Assembly (NCBI GenBank): GCA_031761405.1
Contig: JASEVX010000007.1
Location: forward strand, 25,508,859-25,572,858
DNA length: 64,000 nucleotides
Source of the DNA: Serripes groenlandicus
Taxonomy: Eukaryota > Mollusca > Bivalvia > Cardiida > Cardiidae
Direction: 5' to 3'
Shown here: positions 21,505-33,406 of the stretch, piece after piece
Layout: every line of letters begins with the position of its first letter
Numbering within the stretch: position 1 is the first letter of the stretch
The notes under the pieces: model-generated
The model's database searches: none
The model's input: only the letters and a program-made list of their open reading frames with translations
Told to the model about the DNA's origin: nothing
Program-made: the position numbers and the translations under genes

Positions 21505-21899
21505 AGGGTTTATACCTTTAGGAACCATTTGTCATCCATCTACGCACACCACTACACCCGTCCTGACCCTGGGTCAAGGTCAAGGTAATTTCTACTTGGT
21601 TCAGTTACAAGGTTTAAGGTTTGCGTTTAACGTTTAACATATCACTCTGCATTCACTATTATGACATTGATTGCTTTCATATTTAGTTTATACATTTAGG
21701 AACTATTGGTCATCCATCTACGCACACCACTACACCCGTTCTGACCCTGGGTCAAGGTCAAGGTCATTTCTACTTGGTTCAGTTACAAGGTTTAAGGTTT
21801 GCGTTTAACGTTTAACATATCACTCTGCAGTCACTATTATGACATTGATTGCTTTCATATTTAGTTTATACATTTAGGAACTATTGGTCATCCATCTGC
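21505..21899. repeat. ~187-bp satellite, left part
   Basis: Units carry TTTAGGAACTATTGGTCATC, ACCCTGGGTCAAGGTCAAGG and GTTTAAGGTTTGCGTTTAAC. Starts at about 21510, 21692 and 21877. The last unit is cut by the hAT-like transposon and the array resumes at 26286. Confidence 0.9.
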
Positions 21900-21939
21900 C
21901 AGGGTGGCCATGGCCTCTGGAAAACGGAAAATGGTGAAA

Positions 21940-22012
21940 AAAAATTCCCTGCAGGGAAAAATCAGGGAATTTGAAAATTTGCAAAATATCAGGGAATTAT
22001 CAGGGAATTTTA
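21940..22012. repeat. Left subterminal motif cluster of the hAT-like element
   Basis: Four copies of TCAGGGAAT / CAGGGAAAAA words. Subterminal clusters of this kind are transposase-binding sites in characterised hAT elements; binding here is inferred. Confidence 0.6.
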
Positions 22013-22720
22013 CAAAGATTGGAGAAAACAAAACTTGGCTACTGGTAGCTTCTCTTCCTGACTTTATTAAAAAGATGTATTTCTTTAAACTGTTGGTAAT
22101 ATATCAATAAAGCAATTTACAATTATGTATCTATAGCTGAATGTTAATCCTTAAATGGTGGATTTATCTTTCCAATCAAGACTATTTGTCTGTACTAAAA
22201 CTGTTTAATGGTTAAACTAATTGGGATCTTAACTGAAGAGAAGCTAAAATGGAATGGAGCAACCATTGCCCCACAGCTCAAGCACTAATTAAAATATACT
22301 GTCTTTTATTACAGTCATAAAATGATGGCTGCATGAGAATCTGTTTACCTGCATGACGACTGACTATAATTCCCTTTTTAGTGTTTAAATTAACGTTCAT
22401 TCAGATGATGGTGTTTATGACCTACATTATTGTGCTTATGCATAACTTATGTTCTGCTTTACATTTAAACAAGCTAGTAGTGCTCTTTGGTGCTAGTGCT
22501 TGACTGGGTTCGCCTTGCTTGCTAATAATCCATTTTGCATTTGTTTTAGATATCCTGCTATGGTTGTAGAGCAGCATTCTTTAAAACAATACTCTTACTT
22601 ATTCTCTATTGTTTGGCATCTTTGCACATTATAATAATTAATGTTTTTATACTTTACAGGAAGTGATAACAATGTAAAGTTTCTAACATTTTATATAAAT
22701 AACTAACACACAACTAAACC

Positions 22721-25189
22721 ATGGCTACTGTATTTAACATTTCCTGGCTTACACACCCAAATTATAAAGGATGGCTTCAGCAGGTAAAAGGAAATCCTTC
22801 AATGGCTTTTTGCAAAGTATGCTACAAATCAATTGTGTTAAGTAATATGGGGAAGAGGGCATTGGATAGCCATTCTAAGTCAAAAAAACACACTGAAGCA
22901 TTGAAGATGCCAAAGTTCACTGGACTCACAAACTTTATGAAAGTTGAATCAAAAGAATCTAACAAATCCACTGATAATTTAACAAGACCTAAAACAGAGA
23001 CTTTGGGAGTTGCCATCAAGCAATTGGAAAACACACTGGACCCTGCTGCTGATCAGTCTGAAGAAACATTGGACATTCCCCCTCCTCCTGATGATGCTAG
23101 TACTGTAGACAATGATAACAATGTCACAGCTGTTGAAGGTCCAAAACCAGCACCAATTATTTCAAAGTGGTTGCAGAGCAAGGAGTCCCGGAAGGCTGAA
23201 ATTATCTGGACTTTGAGCTGTGTTCAGGATCATTATTCATTTAGATCAAGTGAGAATAAGTCTGAGCTGTTCAGGAAAATGTTTTGGGACAGTAATATTG
23301 CTCAGCAGTATAGCTTAGGCAAAACCAAGCAGTCTTACCTTCTAACATTTGGACTTGCACCATACTTCAAAGACTTGCTTGTTGACACTTTGAAGCTGAG
23401 TAGTTTCTTCACAGTGATTTTTGATGAAGCATTTAATGATGTATTACAAAGGGAACAGATGGACATACTAGTCAGATTCTGGAGTGCTGATCGAGTCGTA
23501 ACAAGGTATCTTGGTAGTGAGTTTCTGAATGGTGGAAAGGCAGAGGATCTGTTGTCAGCCTTGAAAAATGGACTATCTGAATTCAAAACAGATCAAATAT
23601 TGCAACTTGGAATGGATGGACCTAATGTGAATTTGAAAGTTCACAGACTGTATGTAGAAGATAGAAAGAAGTTGGATAAGGAGATGCCGGATCTGATAGA
23701 CATTGGAACGTGTAGCCTCCATGTAATTCATGGCGCACTGCAGACAGGCATGAAGAAGAGCGGCTGGGAGATTGAACGTGTATTGAAGTGCCTTTAGAGA
23801 TTATTTCATGACACTTATGTAAGAAGGACAAGCTATACAGACATCACTAATTCAACAGTGTTTCCTCTGAAGTTCTGTGCTACAAGATGGGTAGAAGATG
23901 AGCCTGTGGCTTCAAGAGCTCTTAAAATCTGGCCAAACATTGTTAAGTATGTTCTAGTTACCCTGAAAAAGAAGAAGTCAGAAATTCCAACCTGTACTTC
24001 CTTTGATGTAGTTCGAGAGGCAGTAGCTGATAAGCTCATGGTTGCTAAGTTGGAGTTCTTCATATTCATAGCAAAGAAGTTGAAGCCAATCTTAACTAAA
24101 TACCAAGATGACAAACCTCTGGCAATTTACTTAGGAAAGGATATTGCAGAACTACTTGATGACTTAATGGAGCTGTTTGTAAAGGAGGATGTCCTTGATC
24201 AGAACAGAACAGGATACAAGTTGGCCGCTCTAGATGTTGAAAACAACGAAAACATCATAGCTGCAAAGAGTATCAATATTGGTAATGGAGCAAGACAGGC
24301 TATACAGTCAATAAAAATCAGTGAACTTCAGAAGCTTGAATTTAGAAGTAGTTGCCGTCAAGCGCTTTGTGCTACAGTTGCAAAGATACAGGAAAGATGT
24401 CCTTTGAAATATGCTTTCCTGAGAGCCTTTAGGTCTCTTGATCCTGACTTTATAGCAAGTAGATCATCAGCTGTAACAACATTTAGGGCTATAACTGCTA
24501 AATTAGTCGCCTCCAAGCGCTTCACAGTAGCTATATGTGATGAAGCAGAAGGGCAGTACAAGAAGCTAGCTAGGGATGAAAAGGAGCAGTTGGTCAAGTT
24601 CGATCCAAAGACAGAGCGATTGGATGAGTTTTACCATGCAATGTTGAACAACAAGCAGGAGTTTACAGAGCTCTGGAAGGTGGTGCAGTTGATTCTTGTG
24701 ATTTCACACGGCCAAGCTCAAGTTGAAAGAAGTTTCTCGGTGAATGATGACATTTTGTCTACAAACATGAAAACCCAAACTCTGTGTGCCATCAAACTTG
24801 TACATGATACTCTCAAATCACAAGATGTTAAGGTTCATCAGTATGAAGTCCCCGACAAAATGCTGCAATACTGCAGTCAGGCAAGGAATAAATACAGTCA
24901 GTATCTGATCAGTAGCCAGGCTGAGAAAAAGAAAGAGGCAGAGAGGAGGAAAAATACAGATGATGAAGAGAAATATCAAGAGGCAAAGAAGAAAATGAAG
25001 ATGCTGGAAGATGAAGCAAGTAGTTGTCTCAATGAGGCTGACAAGAAAGCCAAGGATTCCCTGAAGAAACATGATTTCAATCTTCTTGCTCAGTCACTTG
25101 CTTTACGGGAAAAGGGACAAGACATTTTGAAGAAACAAGTGTCAAAGCAGTCAGAGATTGTTAAGCAGCTGAAAAATAAAATTAATTGA
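22721..25189 (+). pseudogene. hAT-like transposase with zinc finger, one in-frame stop
   Basis: A transposase of this type binds the element ends and moves the DNA by cut-and-paste. ATG 22721 has a strong context (AACCATGG). Residues 31-57 form a zinc-finger pattern C-x2-C-x16-H-x5-H, as in BED-like fingers next to hAT transposases. Later landmarks are FFTVIFDEAFND near 230-240, LGMDGPNVN near 300, FCATRWVED near 387, and a C-terminal dimerisation block with SHGQAQVERSFSVND. The tail (about 740-822) is Lys/Glu-rich and probably coiled-coil. The frame is continuous over 822 codons except for one TAG at 23795-23797 between LKC-L and RLFHD. Everything after the stop stays in frame. It is either a recent nonsense mutation, a sequencing error or a read-through site. 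The acidic region at 105-135 is a linker. Confidence 0.85.
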
Positions 25190-26199
25190 ATGTGACAAGA
25201 GTTCTTTAAGTCCACAAGCAAAATCAGATAATGATCACAATTAACATTAGTAACCAGTGTAAATATATCTCAATGAAACTTTATGTGTGGGAAACGGTTG
25301 CTTGTTGTTTAGTTGCTTATTAACATTAATTCTATAACCTCACCTGAGTTTGTAACCCTGCATTAGAAAACTAACAAACTGCTTTTGTCATTGTATGTAA
25401 AGATGCATATATTTTCACATTGCTTAAATGTCCACTTTGATATTGAATGAATGTTTTTATTTGTTAATTGAATGATCAAAATTGTTTGCATTGTTTATTG
25501 TTTTTGAGTATGTAATATAATTTGATTTCAAGCAGTATTGCAATTTAATGCACCCTATATGTTTTCCTTAAATGCTTTTTGATTTATAATCTTCCTTCTA
25601 TGCATATGCTTTACTGTAAGCTTAATGTTTTTGTAACTGCTATAAGTTAGTGCTGAAATTAGGCATTCTCATGCATTTATAGATTTCTACTAGCAAAGGT
25701 TAGAAATTGTTTCAGTCTTATTTTCACATTGCTTACTTGCTTTTTTGTAGCATTACCTTCAAAGTGAAACAGTTTCTCATGTTAAGTTGAATAATTACTT
25801 GTGCAGGCAGTTGAAAATGTTTGAACTTGTGCAGAAATTTTGAAAACTTGGAGTCCAGCAAATGTTTCCTTGTTTAGATGTGACAGTATTTTTCAGCTTT
25901 AATGCTAAATACATAATTTTTTTCTACATCAATTATCAGTCTGTTAGTTATTGTCCTGAATATTAAATCTTCATCCCAGTCACTGTGAAAGATTAAGCAT
26001 TTTCAATTGCCTACAATGCTTTTGATACTTTTTGTAAATGTAACAAGTTTCAATAAAAAAAAGAAAAGATAATTCTAAGACTTGTAAAACTCCAAAGTTA
26101 TGAGTAAAGAATGTGTTTAATGGTGGTGAAGGTATGGCTATAAGGGGAGGTTGGAGGCCATGCGTATACAGCTGTATTTAAGCTATATACTAGATGTGA
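25190..26199. other. 3' non-coding part of the hAT-like element
   Basis: AT-rich, no open frame of note. AATAAAAAAAAG at about 26052 could act as a polyadenylation signal for the transposase. Confidence 0.4.
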
Positions 26200-26265
26200 A
26201 AAGATCAGGGAAAATAACGTTTCAGTCAGGGAAAAATCAGGGAATTATCAGGGAATTTCATTTTT
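26200..26265. repeat. Right subterminal motif cluster of the hAT-like element
   Basis: Four copies of TCAGGGAAAA / ATCAGGGAAT in the same orientation as the left cluster, just inside the right inverted end. Confidence 0.6.
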
Positions 26266-26285
26266 GGATTTATGTGGCCACCCTG

Positions 26286-26480
26286 ATCTGCACCTGGGTC
26301 AAGGTCAAGGTCATTTCTACTTGGTTCAGTTACAAGGTTTAAGGTTTGCGTTTAACGTTTAACATATCACTCTGCATTCACTATTATGACATTGATTGCT
26401 TTCATATTTAGTTTATACATTTAGGAACTATTGGTCCATCTACGCACCCCACTACACCCGTCCTGACCCTGGGTCAAGGT
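26286..26480. repeat. ~187-bp satellite, right part
   Basis: Resumes with CACCTGGGTCAAGGTCAAGG and contains TTTAGGAACTATTGGTCC and GTTTAAGGTTTGCG, continuing the array interrupted at 21899. Confidence 0.85.
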
Positions 26481-27375
26481 CAAGTTATATCAGAGTTATT
26501 GCCCCTTTTCTGTCAAAAAATCTAACTTTTTCGTCACGTTTTCAAATAACTTTTTTTCTACTCAAAGGATTAGATTGAAACTTCTGACAAATGTTTATAT
26601 CAATGTGTGTGATTGGTTCACAAAAGGGGGATAATCCAAATAATTTTATATCAGTTATTGCCCCTTTCCTGTCAAAAAATTAAATTTTCAAATAACTTTT
26701 TTTTCTACCCGAAGGATTGGATTGAAACTTCTGACAAATGTTACTTTTTTTTTTATTCGACGTCTGTCTGTCTATCGTCTGTCTGTCCGTCACACTTTTT
26801 TCGTCACGTTTTCAAATAACTTTTGTTCTACTCAAAGGATTAGATTGAAACTTCTGACAAATGTTTTTATCAATGTGTGTGATTGGTTCACAAAAGGGCG
26901 ATAATCCAAATAATTTTATATCAGAGTTATTGCCCCTTTTCTGTCAAAAATTTAAATTTTCAAATAACTTTTTTTCTACTCAAAGGATTGGATTGAAACT
27001 TCTGACAAATGTTTATATCAATGTGTATGATGGGTTCACAAAAAGGGGGATAATCCAAATATTTTTATATCAGAGTTATTGGCCCTTTTCTGTCAAAAAT
27101 TGAATCTACTCAAAGGATTGGATTGAAACTTCTGACAAATGTTTATATCAATGTGTATGATGGGTTCACAAAAGGGGGATAATCCAAATATTTTTATATC
27201 AGAGTTATTGCCCCTTTTCTGTCAAATATTCAAATTACTTTTTTTCTGCTCAAAGGATTGGATTGAAACTTCTGACAAATGTTTATATCAATTTTTGTGA
27301 TGGGTTCACAAAAGGGGGATAATCCAAATATTTTTTATATCAGAGTTATTGCCCCTTTTCTATCAAAAATTAAAA
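26480..27375. repeat. Tandem array, GATTGAAACTTCTGAC type
   Basis: About six units of 120-270 bp with GAGTTATTGCCCCTTTTCTG, ACTCAAAGGATTGGATTG, AACTTCTGACAAATGTTT and CACAAAAGGGGGATAATCC. It ends GGCAGGTGACACACGTGCTCC. A single-unit relative lies at 60190-60420. Short open frames across it are not genes. Confidence 0.9.
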
Positions 27376-27572
27376 TTTTCTGACAAGGCGCCGGCAGGTG
27401 ACACACGTGCTCCGGGGAGCACTCCATTCTAGTTGAACTTAGAATTTTTGTCAAAAGTATTGAAAAGGTGTATTATCTTGCAATAGGTGATACTGTGCGA
27501 CTTTACCTAATACTTTAACTGTTCTGAAGTAGGCCCTGATAGGCGAGCTATATTGTCGTCCGACAACTCTTG

Positions 27573-28310
27573 TTTTATACAAATCATCCTCACGCACAAA
27601 CGCCTAAAACAGACATCAGCACGGGTAGACGACGCGAGTGACAGCCACTCTCTTCGCGCAGGGACGCAGGGCACTGCCTTATAGCTGTTTCGGGCCCGGC
27701 GCACATTTTCCCCAAGCCATAAGCAGCGCGGCTATACGGCGGAATATCCCGGGAATCGTACCATTTTAAGGCGCCAAAGTCCGCAGCACTGTTCAGTTAA
27801 AGGCGAGACAAACGTTCAAAATGATTTACTTTGACCTTAGAGTTGTCCATTTTTGAGGTCAAATCCACTTGCATTGACCAAACTCATTTTTTGGCGCCAA
27901 AGTATGCACTGTAATATAGCGTGGGCAAGTTTCGCGGGAATCGTACCAGACGAACGTTCAAAATGATTTACTTTGACCTTAAGAGTTGTCCATTTTTCAG
28001 GTCAAATCCACTTGCATTGACCTAACTCATTTTTAGGCGCCAAAGTATGCATTGTAATATAGCGTGGGCAAGTTTCGCGGGAATCGTACCAGACGAACGT
28101 TCAAAATGATTTACTTTGACCTTAGAGTTGTCCATTTTTCAGGTCAAATCCACTTGCATTGACCTAACTCATTTTTAGGAATGGCATGTTATATCACGGC
28201 AGTGTTGCTATATCCCGTTGCCATGTAGTGCTATGTGGATGATTAATATTACAAAGTCGTAAGGGATAGTTAACCCTAAATGAACCGCCACAACGACTTT
28301 TTTTTATACA
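27573..28310. repeat. GC-rich promoter-like repeat unit, copy 2 with 141-bp sub-array
   Basis: Contains CAGCACGGGTAGACG, TTCGGGCCCGGCGCAC, CCCGGGAATCGTACC and three tandem 141-bp sub-units (starts about 27817, 27958, 28099) with ATGATTTACTTTGACCTTA and TAGGCGCCAAAGTATGCA. It ends CGAC, a T-run and ATACAAATC without an insertion, giving the empty site for the elements at 21407 and 38111. Confidence 0.8.
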
Positions 28311-28587
28311 AATCATCCTCAAGCACAAACGCCTAAAACAGACATCAGCACGGGTAGACGGCGCGAGTAACAGCCACTCTCTTCAGGCGGGGACGCAGGA
28401 CTGCCTTATAGCCGCTTCGGCGGTTTTTTCTTCTTCCCCGTTGTTTTTTCCCCGTCCAAGTTCATGGTGAATGCGGACTACATACATACACACGCTCGCA
28501 CACGCTGTTCCACTCCGTTGTGAGAATCATCCCAAACGCCCAGGGAGGGGTAGGCCGTTCTTAGTTAATATAACGAGTAGACGAAAC

Positions 28588-28655
28588 GTGAAAACATAGT
28601 GACGAAAGAAGAAAATGCACTAGTCGTTCAATTTCTCCTTTTGCCATGATGTTTT
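28588..28655. repeat. Foldback MITE fragment
   Basis: GAAAACATAGTGACGAAAG then a damaged hairpin and TTCTCCTTTTGCCATGATG. Confidence 0.6.
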
Positions 28656-28838
28656 TAAACTGATCAATATAAAATTATACTGCACTGTACATGTGCATTA
28701 AGTGGAAATATCAATCTTAACAAATAAGCCGAAATATGGTCAAATTTGGCCTGAATCCGCTCGAGTTTATATATTTATTCCGGTTTCAGACATCTGCGCC
28801 ATAAATGGTTTTTAGAAGCAACGTTTGAAAAGGAGGAA

Positions 28839-28915
28839 TTATCGGAGATTTTCAAATTCTTCTAGTTTTCGTTTTATTAAATGGCCGATAAAAGGGCGTG
28901 TAAAGTTTTCTAAAT
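28839..28915. repeat. Host repeat left of the 7.65-kb transposon
   Basis: ATCGGAGATTTTCAAATTC to GTAAAGTTTTCTAAAT, closely matching 36904-36978. It is the left half of a repeat unit cut by the transposon. Confidence 0.85.
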
Positions 28916-29294
28916 GGGTCATTATTTGTTCATTGAATCCCGAGACTTGGTTTATATACTTGGCTATAATTCATGAAATTCACACATATTGGCCAATATT
29001 TAATTTGCACCATGGACAGTGACAATTTCTCTAATATTAAAAACAATTACGGTGTTGCATCTAAGCTATTTCGTGATTTTGACTAGTAAAACCTCCCAAA
29101 ACTGCCTTCAAATTTATGGGTTTTCATGGTTGTCACACCCCTTGCACTTTTTTAAATTGAATACACGACATATAGAGAGTCAAAACCATTATTATTATGT
29201 TATGTAAACTAGTACGTCTTTATTTGCATTTGTCATTGAAATAAATATAAAATTATGATCTTGCACTTATTTATGAAGTCCGAAAAACCACCCA

Positions 29295-30520
29295 TAATTT
29301 CACGTAACGTCTGTCCAAAATGCAGATAAATATTTTATAACTATATTTTCTTATCAAAACCAAGCTAACGCGATGTTTTTTGCTCGATACATAGAAAAAT
29401 ATATTTGTTTTGAAATGACATTAACAATTTTCATTCAAATCGCGGGATTTTACTGAAAAAAACAATTTCAGTTTTGCCGAGGTGATGTCTGTCCAAATTG
29501 ATTTGTGTTACGTTATCTGGGAAAACCCCGTGTAGAAATAGAAATACGTCACCAGTGTTCAAGTGCGCATGCCGGCGCATGCGTATAGACGTACTTCCTT
29601 GTTTTGGTTTCAAGTTCATGGAGGACAACGCTATGCAAAATGTGACGATTTTGTATTTATATTTTCTGTCCAGAAAAGGAGCCCTGTGACGTTAATTGGT
29701 GAGTTACGTGAATTGATATATTGTCCAAGCTTGTATGCGGTACGCATTGCATATGACGGCACAATTGTGTTGTGAGAAAGTCGGATACATTTTGAAATCA
29801 TCTGGTGATTTCTTTTTCGTATAAAATTTGAAAACACTCAGCATCCAAGTAATTTTAGGCATATTTAGACAGACTGTTGCATAATTTTAACGTAACAAGG
29901 ACAGATATAAGCTGTCTGTACCCGTTACGTGAACATGGCATTTTTTATAGTACCTATAAATCGTGTTATCCTGGATAAAAATACATTGATATTTTATCTT
30001 TTTAACATCTATTTAATGTATGGAAATGGCATTTACACTGAATGGCATATGTAAGAGTATGGTTGGATGCATTTTTTATTGTCACAAACATGGACAGAAA
30101 TCTATGTCTGTCCAAGTTACATGACTTCAAGTGTTCTATATATATTGCCACCTACATTGAAAAATATTTGCATATAATGTTTAATTTCAACTATGTGTTA
30201 CCCATTTAATGCAAAAAAATGCCATTATAGTTTATTTGATTACATCAGATTATCATTATATGTGATATATAGGGTCACAAACATGGACAGACATAAATGG
30301 CTGTCTTTGTTACATGAAATTATTTGTGTTGTGTGCATCATCTCCCGACTCTCCAACATACAATAATGTATGATGTATGTTTCATTTAACTATTTACTAA
30401 CTTGTAAATGTACAGAAATTATAATTATCTTTTTTTTTGCTTTTATCTAAGTATCAACCAAGGTATTATACAATGTCACAAACACGGACAGACAAATTAT
30501 GCCTGTCTGTGTATGTGACT
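29295..30520. repeat. Iterated palindromes in the left subterminal region
   Basis: Imperfect inverted repeats of the form TTACGTGA...GGACAGACAT...TGTCTGTCC...TTACGTGA occur at 29887-29934, 30081-30125, 30273-30318 and 30475-30519, spaced about 190 bp. Half-copies lie at 29299-29320 and 29483-29516. Position and symmetry suggest transposase-binding sites. Confidence 0.75.
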
Positions 30521-30748
30521 ATTGCTTGAAACCGTAAGGCCGTCCCTGATTCCAATTGCAATCTATCTAAGGTACATTTACGCAACCATTGAATATAAAT
30601 AGTTTAAAATAATTTAAAATGTGAAACATTTCATCTCTAATTGGGTTGCGTGATTCCAAATGGATAAAAATGCATCCAATAAGTTTAGTAAATTCAGTAG
30701 CTATTAAGAAAAAACGTGAGCAAAGTAAATTAAGAATGCAATATTGTT

Positions 30749-32933
30749 TTGATCACAGGTGTCCTGAACATGGTTGTCCCAAAGTTACGAGATTTACTGG
30801 CTACCACTACTACAACACGTGAAGTGAAAAAGAAAAAACATGCAGAGAATATGAGATTGAAAAGGGCCATGTGGACTGAAGAAGATATTAAGAAAAACCG
30901 TGAGCAAAGTAAATTAAGAATGCAAAAGTTGAGACAGCAAAAAAAAACAAATACACAACCTGCAACATCTTCAAAAGACATTCCTCGCACCCGAAAACAA
31001 ATTGAAAAAGAATCCGAAAGATTGAAAGTTCAAAAAGAGAAAAAACGCGAATACCGCCAAAAATTACATCCACAGAAATTAAGAAGGGTAAAGGAAAAAG
31101 ACAGAATAGCAAAACAACATAAACGACAACAATTAAAAGGCCAACAGACACCAAAAACATGTAAATATAGTAAAAGTAGTAAATGTTCGGCGGACGACAC
31201 CCATACGTGTAACAAAGAAAACAATCCTGAGTCATTAAATGTTTTGAAAGAAACAATAAGCAGTATGAACGGAAGGTCACAACGTTATGTAAAGAAACTT
31301 TTGGTCACACATGTTGCACAAAACATTAGGAAGAAATACGGACTGAAATACAATGTGGGGAGAGCCCTTGGTGTGTCTTCTAAATATTTAAACACTTCCA
31401 TTGACAAAAAGGAAAGAAAAGACGCAGTTGACAAAACAACACACAGTTTGGTATTGGAGGAATATCGTGCAGAGTACAACTCGATAAATGTTCCTAATGT
31501 AAAATCAATAAAAAAAGATCTCAAACCAAAGTTTGTTCTCCAGAAATCTGTACGATGATTGGAGAACACGTTTTCCTGACAAGAAACTCTCATTTTCCAA
31601 GTTTGCCAGTCTGAAACCCACTGATGTGAAACCACCGAGTCAAAGGTCACTTCTACAGTGCCTTTGTGAATATTGCGAAAATGTTAGATTGAAACTAGTA
31701 TGTGTCAATAAGCTCGCTGTCAGAGCCAATACAGGCCTTTCTTTGTTGAAAGATGTGTATAAGACTGTAGATATGTGCTTATGTGAAAAGGAAAATGGAC
31801 ATTATAAGGTGTCATGTGTTCAAGGGAAATGTGTCAAATGTGGCACAAAGAAGTTAGTTGATCATCTGCAACCTTTAATGACCGGAGAGATGAAAGATGT
31901 GGAGGTAGAATGGTCAATTTGGGACAATGTGGACACAAGAAATCCGAAAACAGGAAAAGCAATGACAAAACGCCAAGTCGTGTTACGGAAAGGAACACCT
32001 CAGATTTTGGTTGCCGAATTGGTAGAACAGGTTGTATTTCTGTCTGGACATTTGTTCGTTGCGCATTGGCAACAACATCAGTTTGCGCAGCTCAACAAAA
32101 ATGTCCCGTTAGACTGCGTTGTAATTACTACTGATTTTGCTGAGAATTATACTTGTTTTCAGCAAAATGAAATTCAGGGGGCCCATTGGGCCAAGGACTC
32201 GGTGACTGTACATCCAACTGTCGTTCGTTACAATTGTGCTGAATGCCCGGGAGAAGAAGTTGTTGATGTTGTGTCAGATGACCTCCAACATGACACACAT
32301 TCAGTTCATGAATTTTTGAACACTGTGTTTAAACATTTAAGCAATGAAAGACAACTAAACATTAATAAGGCTTATGTTTTTACAGATGGATGCGCAGCGC
32401 AGTACAAGTGCAAAATTGCCTTCTTGGACACAAGCATGTCATTCAATGACTTCGGATTTGAAATGGAACGAGGGTATTACGGATCACGTCATGGAAAGAA
32501 CAGGTGCGATGGAGAGGGTGGTGTTATTAAATCTAGAGTTGCCAGAGCAGTCACAAATGGAGAGGCAATAGTCCATAATGCTGAGAGATTTTTTGAGGTT
32601 TCCAAACAAGCGGTTGAAAAGAAGTCTGTTAATCCAAATGGATCCTGTAACCATAATAGGAGAACAGTTCTCTGGGTGGGGTCTGAATCAATAAATCATG
32701 ATAGACAAGACAGACAATGCAAAACAGTACCTGGGACTAGAAAACTGCACTCTGTAAGGGGAATCAGTAAGGGATCAATCAAAACAAGATGGCTGTCCTG
32801 TTTCTGTGCAGTGTGTACATCCGAGAGTGACCTGTCACCTTGTGTAAATCGGCATATTGTGGGAGACTGGGCTTCAGTTGTCATCAAAAGTATTCTTTAC
32901 CATGTTGAAGTTATTGAAATGGTCATGATATGA
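30749..32933 (+). pseudogene. Putative transposase of the 7.65-kb element, one frameshift
   Basis: Two overlapping frames make one protein of about 730 residues. The first (30749-31558, 269 codons) is very basic and probably coiled-coil to residue 135, then a globular part with RYVKKLLVTHVAQNIRKKYG. The second (from about 31540 to 32933) continues with a Cys-rich part (CLCEYCENV; CVQGKCVKCG) and a core with VVITTDFAENY (about 195), TDGCAAQYK (about 283) and YYGSRHGKNRCDGEGG (about 315). Spaced Asp residues in such contexts look like a DDE/D nuclease, which is inference. A 1-2 base indel near 31545 separates the frames. I have seen this protein type as uncharacterised multi-copy genes in invertebrates; I cannot name the family. 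A start slightly upstream is possible because the block GTGAGCAAAGTAAATTAAG is duplicated at 30714 and 30900. Confidence 0.7.
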
Positions 32934-33076
32934 TCTTTAGCATGATATAGTTGCAAGGCACCATACAACCTTTAAATTAAAACTTAGTGAACAATGCGTT
33001 AATTCATTAACAAAAATATACAACATTAAATAGTTAAACAATAATGGGTTACCATTATCATACATTTTATATTCCG

Positions 33077-33406
33077 TAACTCCTATCAGCTATACCAGCA
33101 GCTAGGGGACAGGTAGCTGCAGACATAGAGCCAGCTCTAGATGTACAGTCCGCTCCAGATGCACAGCCCACTCCAGATGTACAGCCTGCTCCAGATGCAC
33201 AGCCAGATCCAGGTGTACAGCCTGCTCCAGATGCACAGCCTGCTCCAAATGTACAGCATGCTCCAGATGCACAGCCAGTGCTAGTTGCACAGCCAGATCC
33301 AGATGTACAGCCAGTGCTAGTGGCACAGCCAGATCTAGATGCACAGCCAGTGCTAGTTGCACAGCCAGATCCAGACCTTGAAATAAGTTTCGCAGCAGTG
33401 AAATAA
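33077..33406 (+). CDS. Repeat-coding exon, (P-x-x-D-x-Q)n
   Basis: After an acceptor-like CTCCTATCAG an open frame carries about 15 copies of an 18-base unit (CCAGATGCACAGCCTGCT type), encoding PAPDAQ / PAPDVQ / PVLVAQ repeats, and stops at 33404. It is acidic and Pro/Gln-rich, probably disordered. It lies on the strand of the transposase gene; no donor joining it to the preceding exon is clear. The opposite-strand open frame is a shadow of the repeat. Confidence 0.5.

Larger units (their letters stand above)
21900..26285. mobile_element. hAT-like DNA transposon, 4.39 kb
   Basis: Inverted ends CAGGGTGGCCA and TGGCCACCCTG are perfect over 11 bp. ATCTGC is repeated on both flanks (6 bp, shorter than the 8 bp usual for hAT). 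Both flanks belong to the same 187-bp satellite, so the insertion is certain. It carries one long ORF and subterminal CAGGGAA-type motifs at both ends. Confidence 0.85.
21407..27572. mobile_element. 6.2-kb composite element, AGCTCGCC...GGCGAGCT...CTCTTGT
   Basis: It begins AGCTCGCCAGTACG after a T-run and ends with GGCGAGCTATATTG then CAACTCTTGT before another T-run. The flanks ACGACTTTTT and TTTTATACAAATCATCC are contiguous in the unit at 28290-28320, defining the insertion. Inside are a 187-bp satellite, a hAT-like transposon and a second tandem array. Architecture (short inverted ends, tandem core, T-run target) resembles Helentron-derived or 'pearl'-type elements of molluscs; that assignment is inference. 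Confidence 0.7.

Noticed and set aside
24818..25072. Hydrophobic 84-codon minus-strand frame
   Set aside because: Complement of the Lys/Glu-rich tail of the hAT-like transposase.
26480..27375. CRISPR-like regular array
   Set aside because: Units of 120-270 bp with no short constant repeats and unique spacers, in eukaryotic DNA; it is an ordinary tandem repeat.
30888..31280. Hydrophobic 130-codon minus-strand frame that looks like a membrane protein
   Set aside because: It is the complement of a Lys-rich coding region, which gives Phe/Leu-rich shadows.
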